Part shown: one piece after another, positions 7,476 through 18,400 of the stretch | Position numbering within the stretch: the first letter of the stretch is position 1 | How the letters are laid out: each line of letters opens with the position of its first letter | Assembly: GCA_045614825.1 (NCBI GenBank) | Contig: JAZLDO010000178.1 | Coordinates: 1-64,000, forward strand | From: Aphodosoma sp045614825 | GTDB lineage: Bacteria > Bacteroidota > Bacteroidia > Bacteroidales > Paludibacteraceae | Direction: 5' to 3' | Length of the DNA: 64,000 nucleotides | Program-made: the position numbers and the translations under genes | Notes under the pieces: model-generated | Told to the model about the DNA's origin: nothing | Database searches by the model: none | The model's input: only the letters and a program-made list of their open reading frames with translations

Positions 7476-8669
7476 ATGAAATGGTTTAAACTATTTTTAT
7501 TGAATTTTGTTGGAGTGCTTAATGATAATTTCATGAAGCACTGCATTATTTTTGTGGCGGTGGGATGGGCGATGCCCGAGTGGATGACACAGAGCCAGCT
7601 GATCGCGGCAGTGAGTGCGGCATTGGTGTTGCCTTATTTGTTGCTTTCGCCATATTCGGGAGAAATTGCTGAGCGATATTCGAAGCAACGGATAGTGCGC
7701 TTGATGAAATTATTGGAGTTGCCTATTGTGGCATTGGCAGGTGTTGGCTTTTGGATAGAGTCGGTGTGGATAGTTTTGTTGGCAGTGCTGTTGATGGGTA
7801 TGCAAAGTTGTCTCTATTCGCCTGCAAAATACGGACTTATACGTGATGTGGAAGGTGAACGAGGAGTAGCGTTTGGCAGTGGAATGTTTGAAATGATGGC
7901 TTTTCTCGGTATATTGATAGGTACAGTATTAGCTGCTTATTTATCAGACCATTATGCTTGGTGGATTGTGGTAGCTGTGATGGTAGTGTTGGCAATAATA
8001 GGCTATTATCTTTCAAGAATACTCGGCATTGTAGAGATGCAATATACAGAGGAAAAAGTAGAAAAGCAATCACGAAATCCGTTGAAATTTTTGATTCAGT
8101 CGTATAAATTTGCATCGCAATATAGAGGTTTAAATAAAGCAATTTATGGTGCATCGTTGTTGTGGCTATTAGGTGGTATGTTGCAAATGAATGTGGTGTT
8201 GCATTGCACCAAGACGATAGGTATGACTAATACTGCCTCGAGTTTGATATTGGCAATGGCAGCCGTGGGTATTGCAATTGGGTGTAGCGTTACTGGCAAA
8301 TTGATTGAGAAACGCAATAAGAAAAGTTTCATCATAGTTGGATTGTTGGGGATAATTCTTGCTTTAAATATTCTTTTAACCTTCAATCCTCAAGGATGGA
8401 GCTTAGGCGTGTTGATTTTTGTGATTGCGTTTTGTGGAGGTATGTTTCAAGTGCCATGTTTGGCGATAGTGCAAAGTGCCGATGTAGGCGAAAAATTAGG
8501 CTCTATGTTGGCATATCTTAATCTTTTGACATTTATTTTTGTGCTTTTTGGAACGGCATTGTTTTCATTAGTTACGGCTTTATCGTCAGAAAATAGTATC
8601 ATGGTGTTTTTTGTTATGTTGATAATCATTGTGTTAAGTGTCTTTGTGTTTGTGTTGGATTGGAAGTAG
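7476..8669 (+). CDS. MFS transporter, LplT-like
   Basis: An integral inner-membrane protein of about 397 residues with around 12 hydrophobic helices. The N-terminus MKWFKLFLLNFVGVLNDNFMK and the loop MGMQSCLYSPAKYGLIRDV match the MFS branch that contains the lysophospholipid transporter LplT and the membrane part of Aas fusion proteins. These flip lyso-phospholipids for re-acylation at the inner leaflet. The usual acyltransferase partner is not next to it here, so the substrate is inferred from the family only. The start was placed at 7476 because that matches the family N-terminus and lies behind a hairpin. The stop codon is followed by an AATTTTC tract. Confidence 0.8.
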   Translation: MKWFKLFLLNFVGVLNDNFMKHCIIFVAVGWAMPEWMTQSQLIAAVSAALVLPYLLLSPYSGEIAERYSKQRIVRLMKLLELPIVALAGVGFWIESVWIVLLAVLLMGMQSCLYSPAKYGLIRDVEGERGVAFGSGMFEMMAFLGILIGTVLAAYLSDHYAWWIVVAVMVVLAIIGYYLSRILGIVEMQYTEEKVEKQSRNPLKFLIQSYKFASQYRGLNKAIYGASLLWLLGGMLQMNVVLHCTKTIGMTNTASSLILAMAAVGIAIGCSVTGKLIEKRNKKSFIIVGLLGIILALNILLTFNPQGWSLGVLIFVIAFCGGMFQVPCLAIVQSADVGEKLGSMLAYLNLLTFIFVLFGTALFSLVTALSSENSIMVFFVMLIIIVLSVFVFVLDWK

Positions 8670-8670
8670 A

Positions 8671-8718
8671 AATTTTCAATTTTCAATTTTCAATTTTCAA
8701 CTTTTTTTTGTATCTTTG
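8671..8718 (+). repeat. AATTTTC tandem tract plus promoter of the Omp28-like gene
   Basis: About four units of a 7-base word (AATTTTC) fill 8671-8700, starting two bases after the MFS stop. A TATCTTTG box at 8711-8718 follows and fits the promoter of the next gene. The -33 position falls inside the tract as TTTT. Confidence 0.65.
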
Positions 8719-8750
8719 CAATCTAATATGTACTAAAATAAAGTTTTATT

Positions 8751-10610
8751 ATGAAATTATTTAAAGCAATATTTACTCTGTTGGCGCTTTTGATTGTATC
8801 TGGAGTTCAAGCACGTCAGATGTATGTTGGTAACTTGAATTTTGAGGATAAATTTCGTCAAACTGGTACTGTGAAAAATGATACAGTTGGGGCTGCTGTT
8901 TTTGTTTCGGCTGAAGAGTTGCAAGATAAAGTGGGCGCTGAATTGACACATCTTTCGGTGTATCATATCGGTTCTACAGCACCTAAATATTTGAAAATAT
9001 TTGTTGCATACAAGTTAGATTCTGTAGCAGTTTATGAGAAAGAAATTGATGTCGCTGAGGTTAAAGAGGGATGGAATACTATTGAATTGGATTCGGCTTT
9101 GGTGTTGACAGGAGATTCTATCTATTTAGGCTATTATTTTTCAAGTTCTTCGGTAGCTACTTATGCTGTAGCCAATAGTTCTGCAGTTAAATCATTTATT
9201 AAAAAAGGGGTAAGTGCAGATTGGACATCGACAAAGGGTATTGCTATGTATGGTACAGTTGTGGGAGATAATTTGCCTGCTTATGATATTGTTTTGAGCT
9301 CTAATATTGAGGCTATTGATGTAGAGATGAATAACTCTACTGATTTTAGATTTTTAGTGGAAAATGTAGCAGCAGATACAATTCGAGCTATTGAGATGGA
9401 ATGTGATTTTGGTAATGGTAGAAAAGAGACAAAAACGTTAGAGGTTGAAATTCCTTACCTTGGTGCAGATAGTGTGGTGTATGATGGAGTTGTGTTTGAT
9501 GAGATAGGTGTGTATGATATTAAATTTACGGTTACTAAGTTGAATGGTAATGATGATTTAGTGCCAGAAAATAATACTAATACGGTTAAAGTGAATGTGA
9601 TTGAGCGTCTTGTTAAGCGTAAAGTATTGCTTGAAATTTTTTCGACCGAAAACTGCACTAATTGTCCACAAGGTCATGAAATTATAGAGTCGTCAATAGA
9701 TGGACGTCATGAAGAGATAATTGAAGTGGGTCACCATGTTGGTTTTTATACAGATCAATGGACTCTGCCTGCTGATACTATCTATATGAATTTCTACTAT
9801 GCAGCAATTGTAACAACTTTTGCACCAGCAGGTATGATTGATCGTACATTGTTTTCGAAAGAAGATGGACACAAAAATCCATATCAAGGTGGAGATAGTT
9901 GCGTGGTTTTTGATGTAACTGATGCTGATGTTTGGAATATGTTGAATGTTCAATTAGAAAAACCAGCATACGCATGGATAGATTTGAGCACTGATTTTAG
10001 TGTAGAAGATTCTGTCTTGACAATTAATGCTTCAGGTAAGTCGGTTACTGAACTAGGAGGAGAACCACGATTAACCGTTTATGTTACTGAAGATAATCTT
10101 GCTTCAGACCGCCAAGCAGGTTGGAATAGTGAACAAAGAGGACCTTACTATCAGCATAATGTAAATCGTCATGTTGCAACAGATGTTTGGGGTGACCAAG
10201 TGGCTTTGAATGAGGGTTTTGAAAAGGAATATAAGGTTAAAGTGCAACCTAATTGGAATGTTGACAACCTCAATGTAGTTGCCTTTGTTCATAACTATTC
10301 AACAAAACCAAATGTAAAAGAACGATATACTGACTTCAACGTATATAATGCAGAAAAAGTGCAAGTTCGTCCTCATGAAGTGGCGGTCGAAGATGTAGAA
10401 AATAGTTCAATTTTTGCTTTTGTACATCAAAATGTTCTTGAAGTCGTAGGTGAATACGAGTCAGGAGTGATTTACGATGTCAACGGACAAGTTGTGGCAA
10501 CCCTTCGTGGTAGTCCGACTACATCTATTGCAAATATGCCAAATGGTGTTTATGTACTATCGCTTGCATTGGCAGATGGTTCAATTTATAATACAAAAAT
10601 AGTAAAATAA
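8751..10610 (+). CDS. Omp28-like secreted protein with T9SS sorting domain
   Basis: The protein has 619 residues. A signal peptide (about 1-21, ending VSGVQA) is followed by a beta-rich domain. A second domain resembles the Omp28 family: KVLLEIFSTENCTNCPQGHE near 290-310, with a CxxC pair like a thioredoxin active site. The last 75 residues carry the type A T9SS sorting domain (SGVIYDVNGQVVATLRG, then NGVYVLSLALADG and YNTKIVK). It should cross the outer membrane by the Por machinery and stay at the surface or be released. Whether the CTNC pair is redox-active is unknown. The gene has its own promoter box at 8711. Confidence 0.85.
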   Translation: MKLFKAIFTLLALLIVSGVQARQMYVGNLNFEDKFRQTGTVKNDTVGAAVFVSAEELQDKVGAELTHLSVYHIGSTAPKYLKIFVAYKLDSVAVYEKEIDVAEVKEGWNTIELDSALVLTGDSIYLGYYFSSSSVATYAVANSSAVKSFIKKGVSADWTSTKGIAMYGTVVGDNLPAYDIVLSSNIEAIDVEMNNSTDFRFLVENVAADTIRAIEMECDFGNGRKETKTLEVEIPYLGADSVVYDGVVFDEIGVYDIKFTVTKLNGNDDLVPENNTNTVKVNVIERLVKRKVLLEIFSTENCTNCPQGHEIIESSIDGRHEEIIEVGHHVGFYTDQWTLPADTIYMNFYYAAIVTTFAPAGMIDRTLFSKEDGHKNPYQGGDSCVVFDVTDADVWNMLNVQLEKPAYAWIDLSTDFSVEDSVLTINASGKSVTELGGEPRLTVYVTEDNLASDRQAGWNSEQRGPYYQHNVNRHVATDVWGDQVALNEGFEKEYKVKVQPNWNVDNLNVVAFVHNYSTKPNVKERYTDFNVYNAEKVQVRPHEVAVEDVENSSIFAFVHQNVLEVVGEYESGVIYDVNGQVVATLRGSPTTSIANMPNGVYVLSLALADGSIYNTKIVK

Positions 10611-10629
10611 TAAAACAATGAGAAATGTG

Positions 10630-10706
10630 AAATGAGGAGTGAGGAATGTGTTAATTTTCAACTCTCAATTTTCAAATCTCAACTTTCAACTTTCAACTTT
10701 CAACTT
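10630..10706 (+). repeat. Short tandem tracts before secA
   Basis: GAGGAGTGAGGAATG (about 10634-10648) is followed by a TTTCAAC/TTTTCAA heptamer tract to 10706, which abuts the secA start. In the reading frame of secA the tract is open, which artificially extends the ORF by 27 residues. Confidence 0.7.
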
Positions 10707-10712
10707 AAAAAT

Positions 10713-13700
10713 ATGGGTTTTAATGATTTTTTAGCCAAGATATTTGGTAATAAAGCACAACGCGATTTAAAAGAGGTGTCGCCTGTTGTAAACAAGATAA
10801 AAGAGATTTATCCAACGATTGAAAAACTTTCGCATGACGAACTTCGTGCGCGTACTGCAGCTATTCGTGCACATTTGCAAGATGCAGTGAGAACTGAGCG
10901 TAAACGTATCGAAGAGATTCGTGCAGAAGTAGAGCGTACAGAACTTGATAAACGCGAAAAGTTATATAAAGAGATAGACGAACTTGATAAGAAAATACTT
11001 GATACACTTGAGGTAGAGCTTGATAAAGTGTTGCCAGAAGTATTTGCTATTGTTAAAGATACAGCACGTCGTTTTTCTCAAAATGATACTATCGAAGTAA
11101 CTGCTACAGACTTTGACCGCCAACTCGCAATTAAGCACGACTTTGTAGAGATTGAAGGCGATAAAGCTATTTATCACAATGAGTGGGAAGCTGGTGGCAA
11201 TATGCACAAATGGAATATGATTCACTATGATGTGCAATTGTTTGGTGGTGTTGTACTTCATAAAGGTAAAATTGCCGAAATGGCTACTGGTGAGGGTAAA
11301 ACCCTTGTGGCTACATTGCCAGTATTTCTTAATGCATTGACTGGTAATGGTGTGCATGTAGTTACTGTCAATGACTATCTCTCTAAACGTGACTCGGAAT
11401 GGATGGGACCACTTTATATGTTCCATGGTATGAGTGTTGATTGTATCGACAAGCATCGTCCAAATTCAGAAGAGCGTCGTCGTGCATATAATGCTGATAT
11501 TACATTTGGTACAAATAACGAATTTGGTTTTGACTATCTTCGTGATAATATGGCTTCGGCTCCTATCGACCTTGTGCAACGCAAACATAATTATGCAATT
11601 GTCGATGAGGTTGACTCGGTGTTGATCGATGATGCTCGTACTCCATTGATTATTTCAGGTCCTGTGCCTAAAGGAGAAGACCAAATGTTTGAGGAGTATT
11701 GTCCACGTGTTGAGGTGTTGGTGAAACAACAATCGGCTATGGCGACACAACTTCTTGCAGAAGCTCGTGCTAAAATTGGTAACGAAGATAAGAAAATTAA
11801 TGAAGAAGGTGCATTGGCGTTGTTCCGTTCATATAAAGCAATGCCTAAAAATAAGGCATTGATTAAGTTCTTATCTGAGCCAGGTATTAAGCAAATCCTT
11901 ATCAAAACAGAAGAGTTCTATATGCAAGAGAATAGTAAACACATGCATATAGCAACTGACCCTCTTCTTTTCGTTATCGACGAAAAACACAACTCTATTG
12001 AGTTAACCGATAAGGGTATCGATACAATGACTCGTTCGACTGAAGACCCTAACTTCTTTGTGTTGCCTGACGTAGGTGCTGAAATTGCTGAAATAGAGAA
12101 ATCATCAATGTCAGATGAAGAACGTCAAGAGAAAAAAGATGCTGCACTACAAGATTATTCAATCAAATCAGAGCGTGTACATACTGTAAACCAATTGCTC
12201 AAAGCATATACTCTCTTTGCTAAGGACGATCAATATGTTGTTATGGACAACAAAGTAATGATTGTTGACGAGCAAACAGGTCGTATTATGGATGGTCGTC
12301 GTTATAGCGATGGTCTTCACCAAGCAATCGAGGCAAAAGAGCGTGTAAAAGTTGAGGCTGCAACACAAACATTTGCAACAATTACACTTCAAAACTATTT
12401 CCGTATGTATCATAAATTGTCAGGTATGACAGGTACAGCGGAGACAGAAGCAGGTGAATTTTGGGATATCTATAAACTTGATGTTGTGGTAATTCCTACA
12501 AACCGTCCGATTGCGCGTATTGATATGGAAGACCGCGTTTATAAAACTAAACGTGAAAAATATAATGCTGTAATCGAAGAGATTGTTGAATTGGTAGCTG
12601 CTGGTCGTCCAGTGCTTGTAGGTACTACATCGGTTGAGATTTCAGAACTTTTGAGTCGTATGCTTACAATACGTAAGATTTCTCACAATGTATTGAATGC
12701 TAAATTGCACCAAAAAGAGGCAGATATCGTAGCTGAAGCAGGTCGTGCAGGTACTGTAACAATTGCAACAAACATGGCAGGTCGTGGTACCGACATCAAA
12801 CTTACTCCAGAGGTAAAAGCTGCAGGTGGTTTGGCTATTATTGGTACAGAACGTCACGAAAGCCGTCGTGTTGACCGTCAGTTGCGTGGTCGTTCAGGTC
12901 GTCAAGGTGACCCAGGTTCTTCTGTTTTCTTTGTTTCGCTTGAAGATGATTTAATGCGTCTTTTTGGTTCGGAACGTATATCTAAGGTGATGGATAGCAT
13001 GGGCTTCCAAGAGGGCGAAATGATTGAACACTCAATGATTTCTAAGTCTATCGAACGTGCTCAAAAGAAAGTGGAAGAGAATAACTTCGGTATCCGTAAA
13101 CGTTTGTTGGAATATGATGACGTGATGAATAAACAACGTACAGTGATTTATGCTCGTCGTCGTCATGCTCTTATGGGCGAACGTATAGGTGTTGATATTG
13201 TCAATACGCTTTATGATACAGCCGCAATGCTTGTTACAAATAATCACCAAGTGCTTGATTATGATGGTTTCAAAACAGATATGCTTGCTGTATTTGCAAT
13301 GGATACTCCTGTGTCTGAGGATGAATTCCGTTCAATGAAAGCTGAGAAGATTATAGATAAAGTTGCTGAGGCTGCATACGAAGTATTTGTTCGTAAAATG
13401 GATAAAATGGCTGAGGTAGCGAACCCTGTAATTAAACAAGTATATGAAACACAAGGTGCACAGTATGAAAAAATCTTGATTCCTATTACTGACGGTAAAC
13501 GTATGTATAATGTGCCTGTAGTATTGAAAGAGGCATACGAAACAGAGTCGAAAGAGGTTGTTAAGGCATTCGAGAAAGCAATTCTTCTTCATGCTATTGA
13601 CGAAGGATGGAAAGAGAATCTTCGTGAACTTGATGAATTGAAACATTCGGTGCAAAATGCAACTTACGAGCAAAAAGACCCATTGTTGATTTATAAACTA

Positions 13701-14012
13701 GAGTCAAGCAATTTGTTTGGAGCTATGCTTAACGAAATGAACCGCAAAATTACATCTGTATTGATGCGTGCACAAATTCCGGTTCGTGAGCCAGAACAAG
13801 TTCGTAAAGCTGAAACAGAGCGTCGTCAAGATTATAGTCGTTATAGCGCAAACAAACAAGATATGACAGATATCCAACGTGCAGGACAACGTGATACTCG
13901 TGAACGTCAGGTTACACAACCTATTCATGCAGAGAAGACAGTAGGTCGTAACGAACCTTGTCCTTGTGGTTCAGGTAAGAAATATAAAAACTGTTGCGGT
14001 AAAAACGCATAA
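10713..14012 (+). CDS. secA: Preprotein translocase ATPase SecA
   Basis: SecA is the motor that pushes precursor proteins through SecYEG. Visible are Walker A (MATGEGKT, about 189-196), the DEVDSVLIDDARTP Walker B region (about 297-310), YVVMDNKVMIVDEQTGR, the helicase motifs TNMAGRGTDIKL and RQLRGRSGRQGDPG, and a C-terminal SEC-C zinc motif (CPCGSGKKYKNCC). At 1,099 residues it is longer than E. coli SecA (901), as is normal in Bacteroidota. The start MGFNDFLAKIFG at 10713 is the family N-terminus; the longer frame reads through a repeat tract. It lies next to a cluster of Sec/T9SS-exported proteins, but that may be chance. Confidence 0.97.
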   Translation: MGFNDFLAKIFGNKAQRDLKEVSPVVNKIKEIYPTIEKLSHDELRARTAAIRAHLQDAVRTERKRIEEIRAEVERTELDKREKLYKEIDELDKKILDTLEVELDKVLPEVFAIVKDTARRFSQNDTIEVTATDFDRQLAIKHDFVEIEGDKAIYHNEWEAGGNMHKWNMIHYDVQLFGGVVLHKGKIAEMATGEGKTLVATLPVFLNALTGNGVHVVTVNDYLSKRDSEWMGPLYMFHGMSVDCIDKHRPNSEERRRAYNADITFGTNNEFGFDYLRDNMASAPIDLVQRKHNYAIVDEVDSVLIDDARTPLIISGPVPKGEDQMFEEYCPRVEVLVKQQSAMATQLLAEARAKIGNEDKKINEEGALALFRSYKAMPKNKALIKFLSEPGIKQILIKTEEFYMQENSKHMHIATDPLLFVIDEKHNSIELTDKGIDTMTRSTEDPNFFVLPDVGAEIAEIEKSSMSDEERQEKKDAALQDYSIKSERVHTVNQLLKAYTLFAKDDQYVVMDNKVMIVDEQTGRIMDGRRYSDGLHQAIEAKERVKVEAATQTFATITLQNYFRMYHKLSGMTGTAETEAGEFWDIYKLDVVVIPTNRPIARIDMEDRVYKTKREKYNAVIEEIVELVAAGRPVLVGTTSVEISELLSRMLTIRKISHNVLNAKLHQKEADIVAEAGRAGTVTIATNMAGRGTDIKLTPEVKAAGGLAIIGTERHESRRVDRQLRGRSGRQGDPGSSVFFVSLEDDLMRLFGSERISKVMDSMGFQEGEMIEHSMISKSIERAQKKVEENNFGIRKRLLEYDDVMNKQRTVIYARRRHALMGERIGVDIVNTLYDTAAMLVTNNHQVLDYDGFKTDMLAVFAMDTPVSEDEFRSMKAEKIIDKVAEAAYEVFVRKMDKMAEVANPVIKQVYETQGAQYEKILIPITDGKRMYNVPVVLKEAYETESKEVVKAFEKAILLHAIDEGWKENLRELDELKHSVQNATYEQKDPLLIYKLESSNLFGAMLNEMNRKITSVLMRAQIPVREPEQVRKAETERRQDYSRYSANKQDMTDIQRAGQRDTRERQVTQPIHAEKTVGRNEPCPCGSGKKYKNCCGKNA

Positions 14013-14032
14013 TATTTAACTATAAATTTATT

Positions 14033-14070
14033 AAACTGCATCATAAATAATGTTTTGATGCAGTTTTTTG
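14033..14070 (+). terminator. Terminator of secA
   Basis: AACTGCATCA (14034-14043) pairs with TGATGCAGTT (14056-14065), followed by six T. Confidence 0.9.
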
Positions 14071-14161
14071 TGCAATATATATAATTATTTTGAATATTGC
14101 TTTTTTGTTTGTGTTTTTTAATTTGTTTTTTTTATCTTTGTTAATATATTTTTGTAAATAT

Positions 14162-14192
14162 TTTGTTGACACAGAATAAATTCGTAACTTTG
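14162..14192 (+). promoter_or_regulatory. Promoter of the 365-aa secreted protein
   Basis: TTTG (14162-14165), 19 nt, then TAACTTTG (14185-14192). The start codon lies about 50 bases downstream. Confidence 0.7.
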
Positions 14193-14242
14193 CAAAGTAA
14201 TATGTTGTTTTTATTGACGTTAATTTTTTTAATATTTTTGTT

Positions 14243-15340
14243 ATGAGAAAAATTGCTTTTTTATGGATGTTTATGTTGTCTGTAGTTTTGTTTGCAGAAA
14301 CAAAAGGGTCTAATTTTAATGTAGAGTCAGGTATTAATGTTGTTTGGAGTATCAAAGAAGGAGCAGCGTTGACATCTTTTTCTGGAGTGACTGTTACATT
14401 TTCTGGAAAAGATTCTGCTGGACGTAATTTAGATGGAAAGGAAGTGGAGAATGCAGTTGCTCAAGGATCATCAACAAATGTTTTGTTTTATGAAGTTTTA
14501 ACTGATGGTAGCCTTAAGCCAGTGGATAATGGAACATTGCATGCAAGTAATGTAGGATTATCTATTACATATGTTCCTACAGAGGATAAAGGATATAAAA
14601 ATTTTATTGATGGTGCTTATGTGAAGCCAGGTAACTATTGTATTGTTATAGACGAAGGTGATGTGTTGTTTACTCCTAATCGTGATGGTTTGGAGAAGGT
14701 TTATAATGATCAGAAATATGTGTTGAATTTTTCGATAATAAATGATTGTTATACGGAAGAATTTGTAGATTTTAATTATGTAGTTTCTCCTAAAAATGGA
14801 TCAGTATTGAATGAAATTCGAGAATTTATCATTACTTTTTCTGATTGTGAATCAATAATTGTTAATGATACACTTATTAATGGTATGAATTGGTTGTCTT
14901 GTGAGTATAGTGTAGAGACTGAAGAACAAGGTGCTATGTGGATAACTAAATCTCCTATGTATTGGTCTTTGGTTGAAGGAAAATCTAATGCTTTGCGTAT
15001 TTATGTTGCTTCGGACTTGTTTGGAGCTGAGGCTATAACAGATTTAGGCGCTTATAGGATTACAATTCCTGAAGGAATTGTCTGCTTTTCTAAAACAGAG
15101 ACATCTGTCGTTTATAATAATTCATTTGTGTTGAATTATGAGGTTTCTGATGTTGTGTCAAGTGTGGAAGTAATAGCAGTTCCTAATGTTTATGTGTATG
15201 ATGGTATGATTGTCTCTGAGGAAGAATGTCAAATTTTTACAATTACAGGGCAAGATGTTACAAGAATGAATGGCTATCTTGATGAAGGTGTTTATGTTGT
15301 GAAAAATAATAATTCAGCAGTTAAAGTTATTGTGAAATAA
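14243..15340 (+). CDS. Secreted protein with T9SS sorting domain, 365 aa
   Basis: A signal peptide (about 1-18, MRKIAFLWMFMLSVVLFA) is followed by two beta-rich repeats. One begins near VVWSIKEGAALTSFSGVTVTF, the other near NYVVSPKNGSVLNEIREFII. Each ends in a GxYxIxI(D/P)EG phrase (PGNYCIVIDEGDV; GAYRITIPEGIV). The C-terminal 60 residues are a type A T9SS sorting domain (QIFTITGQDVTRMNGYLDEG, YVVKNN, VKVIVK). No enzyme motif is seen. It is probably a surface protein. It is a single-gene unit with its own promoter and terminator, ahead of the giant-protein operon. Confidence 0.8.
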   Translation: MRKIAFLWMFMLSVVLFAETKGSNFNVESGINVVWSIKEGAALTSFSGVTVTFSGKDSAGRNLDGKEVENAVAQGSSTNVLFYEVLTDGSLKPVDNGTLHASNVGLSITYVPTEDKGYKNFIDGAYVKPGNYCIVIDEGDVLFTPNRDGLEKVYNDQKYVLNFSIINDCYTEEFVDFNYVVSPKNGSVLNEIREFIITFSDCESIIVNDTLINGMNWLSCEYSVETEEQGAMWITKSPMYWSLVEGKSNALRIYVASDLFGAEAITDLGAYRITIPEGIVCFSKTETSVVYNNSFVLNYEVSDVVSSVEVIAVPNVYVYDGMIVSEEECQIFTITGQDVTRMNGYLDEGVYVVKNNNSAVKVIVK

Positions 15341-15351
15341 TTGATAAATAC

Positions 15352-15390
15352 AAAAGCATAGGTCTTGAAAATATAGACTTATGTTTTTGT
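15352..15390 (+). terminator. Terminator before the giant-protein operon
   Basis: A 12-bp stem with G-U pairs (AAGCATAGGTCT, 15354-15365, with AGACTTATGTTT, 15375-15386), followed by a T-rich stretch. Confidence 0.7.
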
Positions 15391-15430
15391 AGTTTTATTA
15401 TGTGTAAATCAATTTAAAATATATGCTTTT

Positions 15431-18400
15431 ATGAAAACAAAATTACAAAGATTTTTGAGTTTATTAATTGTGGTATTGTTTGTATCTTTGTCTGCTTTTG
15501 CTCAATATGGTCGTGTTTTAGAAGAGAATTTTGAAAAAGGAATTCCTCAAACATGGTCGCAAGAGGTGGTTAACGATAATTTGTTATGGACTATTGAAAG
15601 CGGAGATTTGACTTTCCCTAATGGTGCTTCGTCAGGGGAAAAACGCGTTGCTTTTCGTAATTTGTCTGGAAAAACAAAGAATGCAACAACGCGTTTAGTT
15701 TCTCCTATTGTGGATGTTTCTAGTTTGTATCGTCCGTTGTTGGTCTTTGCTCATGCGCAAGATCAATGGACTAAAGATGTTGATGTGCTTAGAGTGCTTT
15801 ATCGTTTGTCTCCAGAAGCTGAATGGGTAGAATTGAAAACATTTGATGAGTGTATTACTTTTTGGCAAATTGATACAGTTCGATTGGTTGGTTCATCTAA
15901 AACGTATCAAATAGCTTTTGAGGCAATTGATAATCTTGGTCGAGGTGTTGTTATTGACGATGTGGAAATTCGTTCTACTCCACGTTGTGATACTCCATAT
16001 GCATTGGATGTGAGTGAGTTGACTAGTAGTAAAGCTGTAATAAATTGGTTGGGTGCTTTTGATGCAAAAGGTTTTGATTTGAAAGTTTCTACAGTAAAAA
16101 TTACTGCTGAGCAATTGGCTGATGATTCATATAAAGCTGATGTATTGGATGTTTCATTGCCAACATCTTGGAACTATGAACTTACAGGACTTACATCTGG
16201 TGAAAAATATTATTATTATTTACGTTCTATTTGTACTCAAGAAATAAGTGATTGGGCTGCTGATTCTTTTGAAGTTGCGAATATGATTACTATTCCATAT
16301 TCTTGTGATTTTAATATGAAAAAAACAGCTGGAGGTTTAGTTTCTTATGTTGATAAGTGGATCTTTGATGCTTCTAAATCTGCTACAAAACCATTTGTAA
16401 ATACCTGTTTGTCAGATAAGATGTGGATTGCTTCGTCTGATTCAACTTTTGCATTGTGTTTTTATGGTTCGGATGATGTAGAGAATGTAACTCCAATAAA
16501 AGGTGGTGCGTATGCTTATGCTGTTTTGCCAGAAACTGAAGTGGAAGATATGAATCGTCTCGCAGTCTCTTTCCGTACAGTAAACTGGGATTCTCATCTT
16601 TCGGAGAGATTTAGTATTATCGTCGGAGTTATGACTGACCCTAATGATAAAACTACATTCGAGGCTGTTGATACTGTTGATATTAAGACTTTTCGCATAT
16701 ATGAAGAGGCTATAGTTACTTTTGAAAATTATGAAGGAAAAGGTAAATTTATTGCCTTTATGTCAGACTTTGTGGAGTCTAATATCTTCTGTATGGATAA
16801 TCTAAAAGTAGATTATATACCAGAAGTGAAAAAAGTAAATGTTTTTGATGCAAAACTTATAACTTCAAATTCATTAAAGTTAGATTTTGAATTAGAATAT
16901 CCTAAATATGATGTTGTTGTTTCTCCTGTGAAATTGATGGAATCTCAAATAGATTTGGCAACAGATGTAATTAGAGCTGAAATTGCAAATCATGGTCTTG
17001 TTGGTGGTTTGGAAAATAATACATACTATTATGTTTATGCGAGAGCTATAGATGGTGTTAAAAAAGGCGAGTGGGGAGGTTATCGTTTAGTGCGTACTCC
17101 TGGTAAAATAGATATATTGCCTTATACTGAATCATTTACAAAAGTAGATCTAAATTCTTTCTATCATATTAGTTATGGTGAGATAGTTCCGACACCACGT
17201 AAAAGTATGGCTACAGGCTTGGTTAGTTTGTCAAATGCGGCTTATTCTATGTATTGTGATGATTCTAAGTGTTATGAAGAGAAGACTTCAGGTGGTCTTA
17301 CACTGGCTGGTAGTTCTCATAATACAGATGAGGATCCTGCTAAGCATCTTCATGCTCAATTAGGTCTGGAAGATTATGATTTTTGGGCTGCTACGGTATT
17401 TCCTGAATTAACAATGGACATTCATACTGTATCTGTAAGTTTTGTTGCGAAAAATTCATCGGAAGATCATAATGGTGCTGTGGTTGTGGGTGTTATGTCT
17501 ATAGCTAATGATATTTCAACTTTTCAAGCTATTGATACTATCAAATTAGATACAAAGGATAAAAAATATGTATATAATTTAGATGAATATAGTAATGTAA
17601 ATGGACAATTTTGGGCCTTTTTAGTTGATTCTCGACTTGTTAAAACTACAAAAAATGTGGTTTGTATTGATGATGTTAGATTCTCAGAAATACCAAATTG
17701 TAAAAGCCCATCTGATTTAGAGATTGTTTCTATTGAGGGAGACCCTACAAAAATGACTCTTAAATGGAAAGCTAATGGTGCAAAATCATGGGAAATTCGT
17801 CTTTTTGAACCTGAATATAAATTGACTCCTAAGACAACTACAAATCCTATGACGGGTGAAGAAAAAACAACTTATTCATGGGAGCTTGATTTGCCTAATA
17901 TTGACTCTATGTATTCTGCTACTTATCAATATAATTATACTTATAATGATATAGTAACTACAAATAGTGTGACTTTTACGGATTTACGTCCTTCTGGGGT
18001 TATTTATTATTATACAATTCGTCCTATCTGTGATCAAAATGAAGTTGGTATTTGGTCGGAATTTGAAAGTTTTGCAACAAACTGTTATGATGAAGAACCT
18101 ATACCATATATTCAAAAATTTGATAATGAATCGTACAGAATAGGTTATAATTTCAAAGGTTTTGCTGTGCCTTGTATGATTACAGAGCAACTTACAAATG
18201 GTACAACATTATATAATCCTTCTATTACTAACTCTCAGTCGGCCTCTGCTTATAATGCTCTTTTGTTGACAAAATCCGATAGATTAAATAATGGAAACCC
18301 TTATGTTGCATTACCTAGAATGTCTAAACCTCTTAATGAATTGCAAATTTCATTTAAAACTATTGGTAATGATCCACAACCTCCTATATTAGTGGGTGTT

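Noticed and set aside
10632..10712. Upstream start for SecA
   Set aside because: These codons come from a TTTCAAC tract. The family N-terminus begins at 10713.
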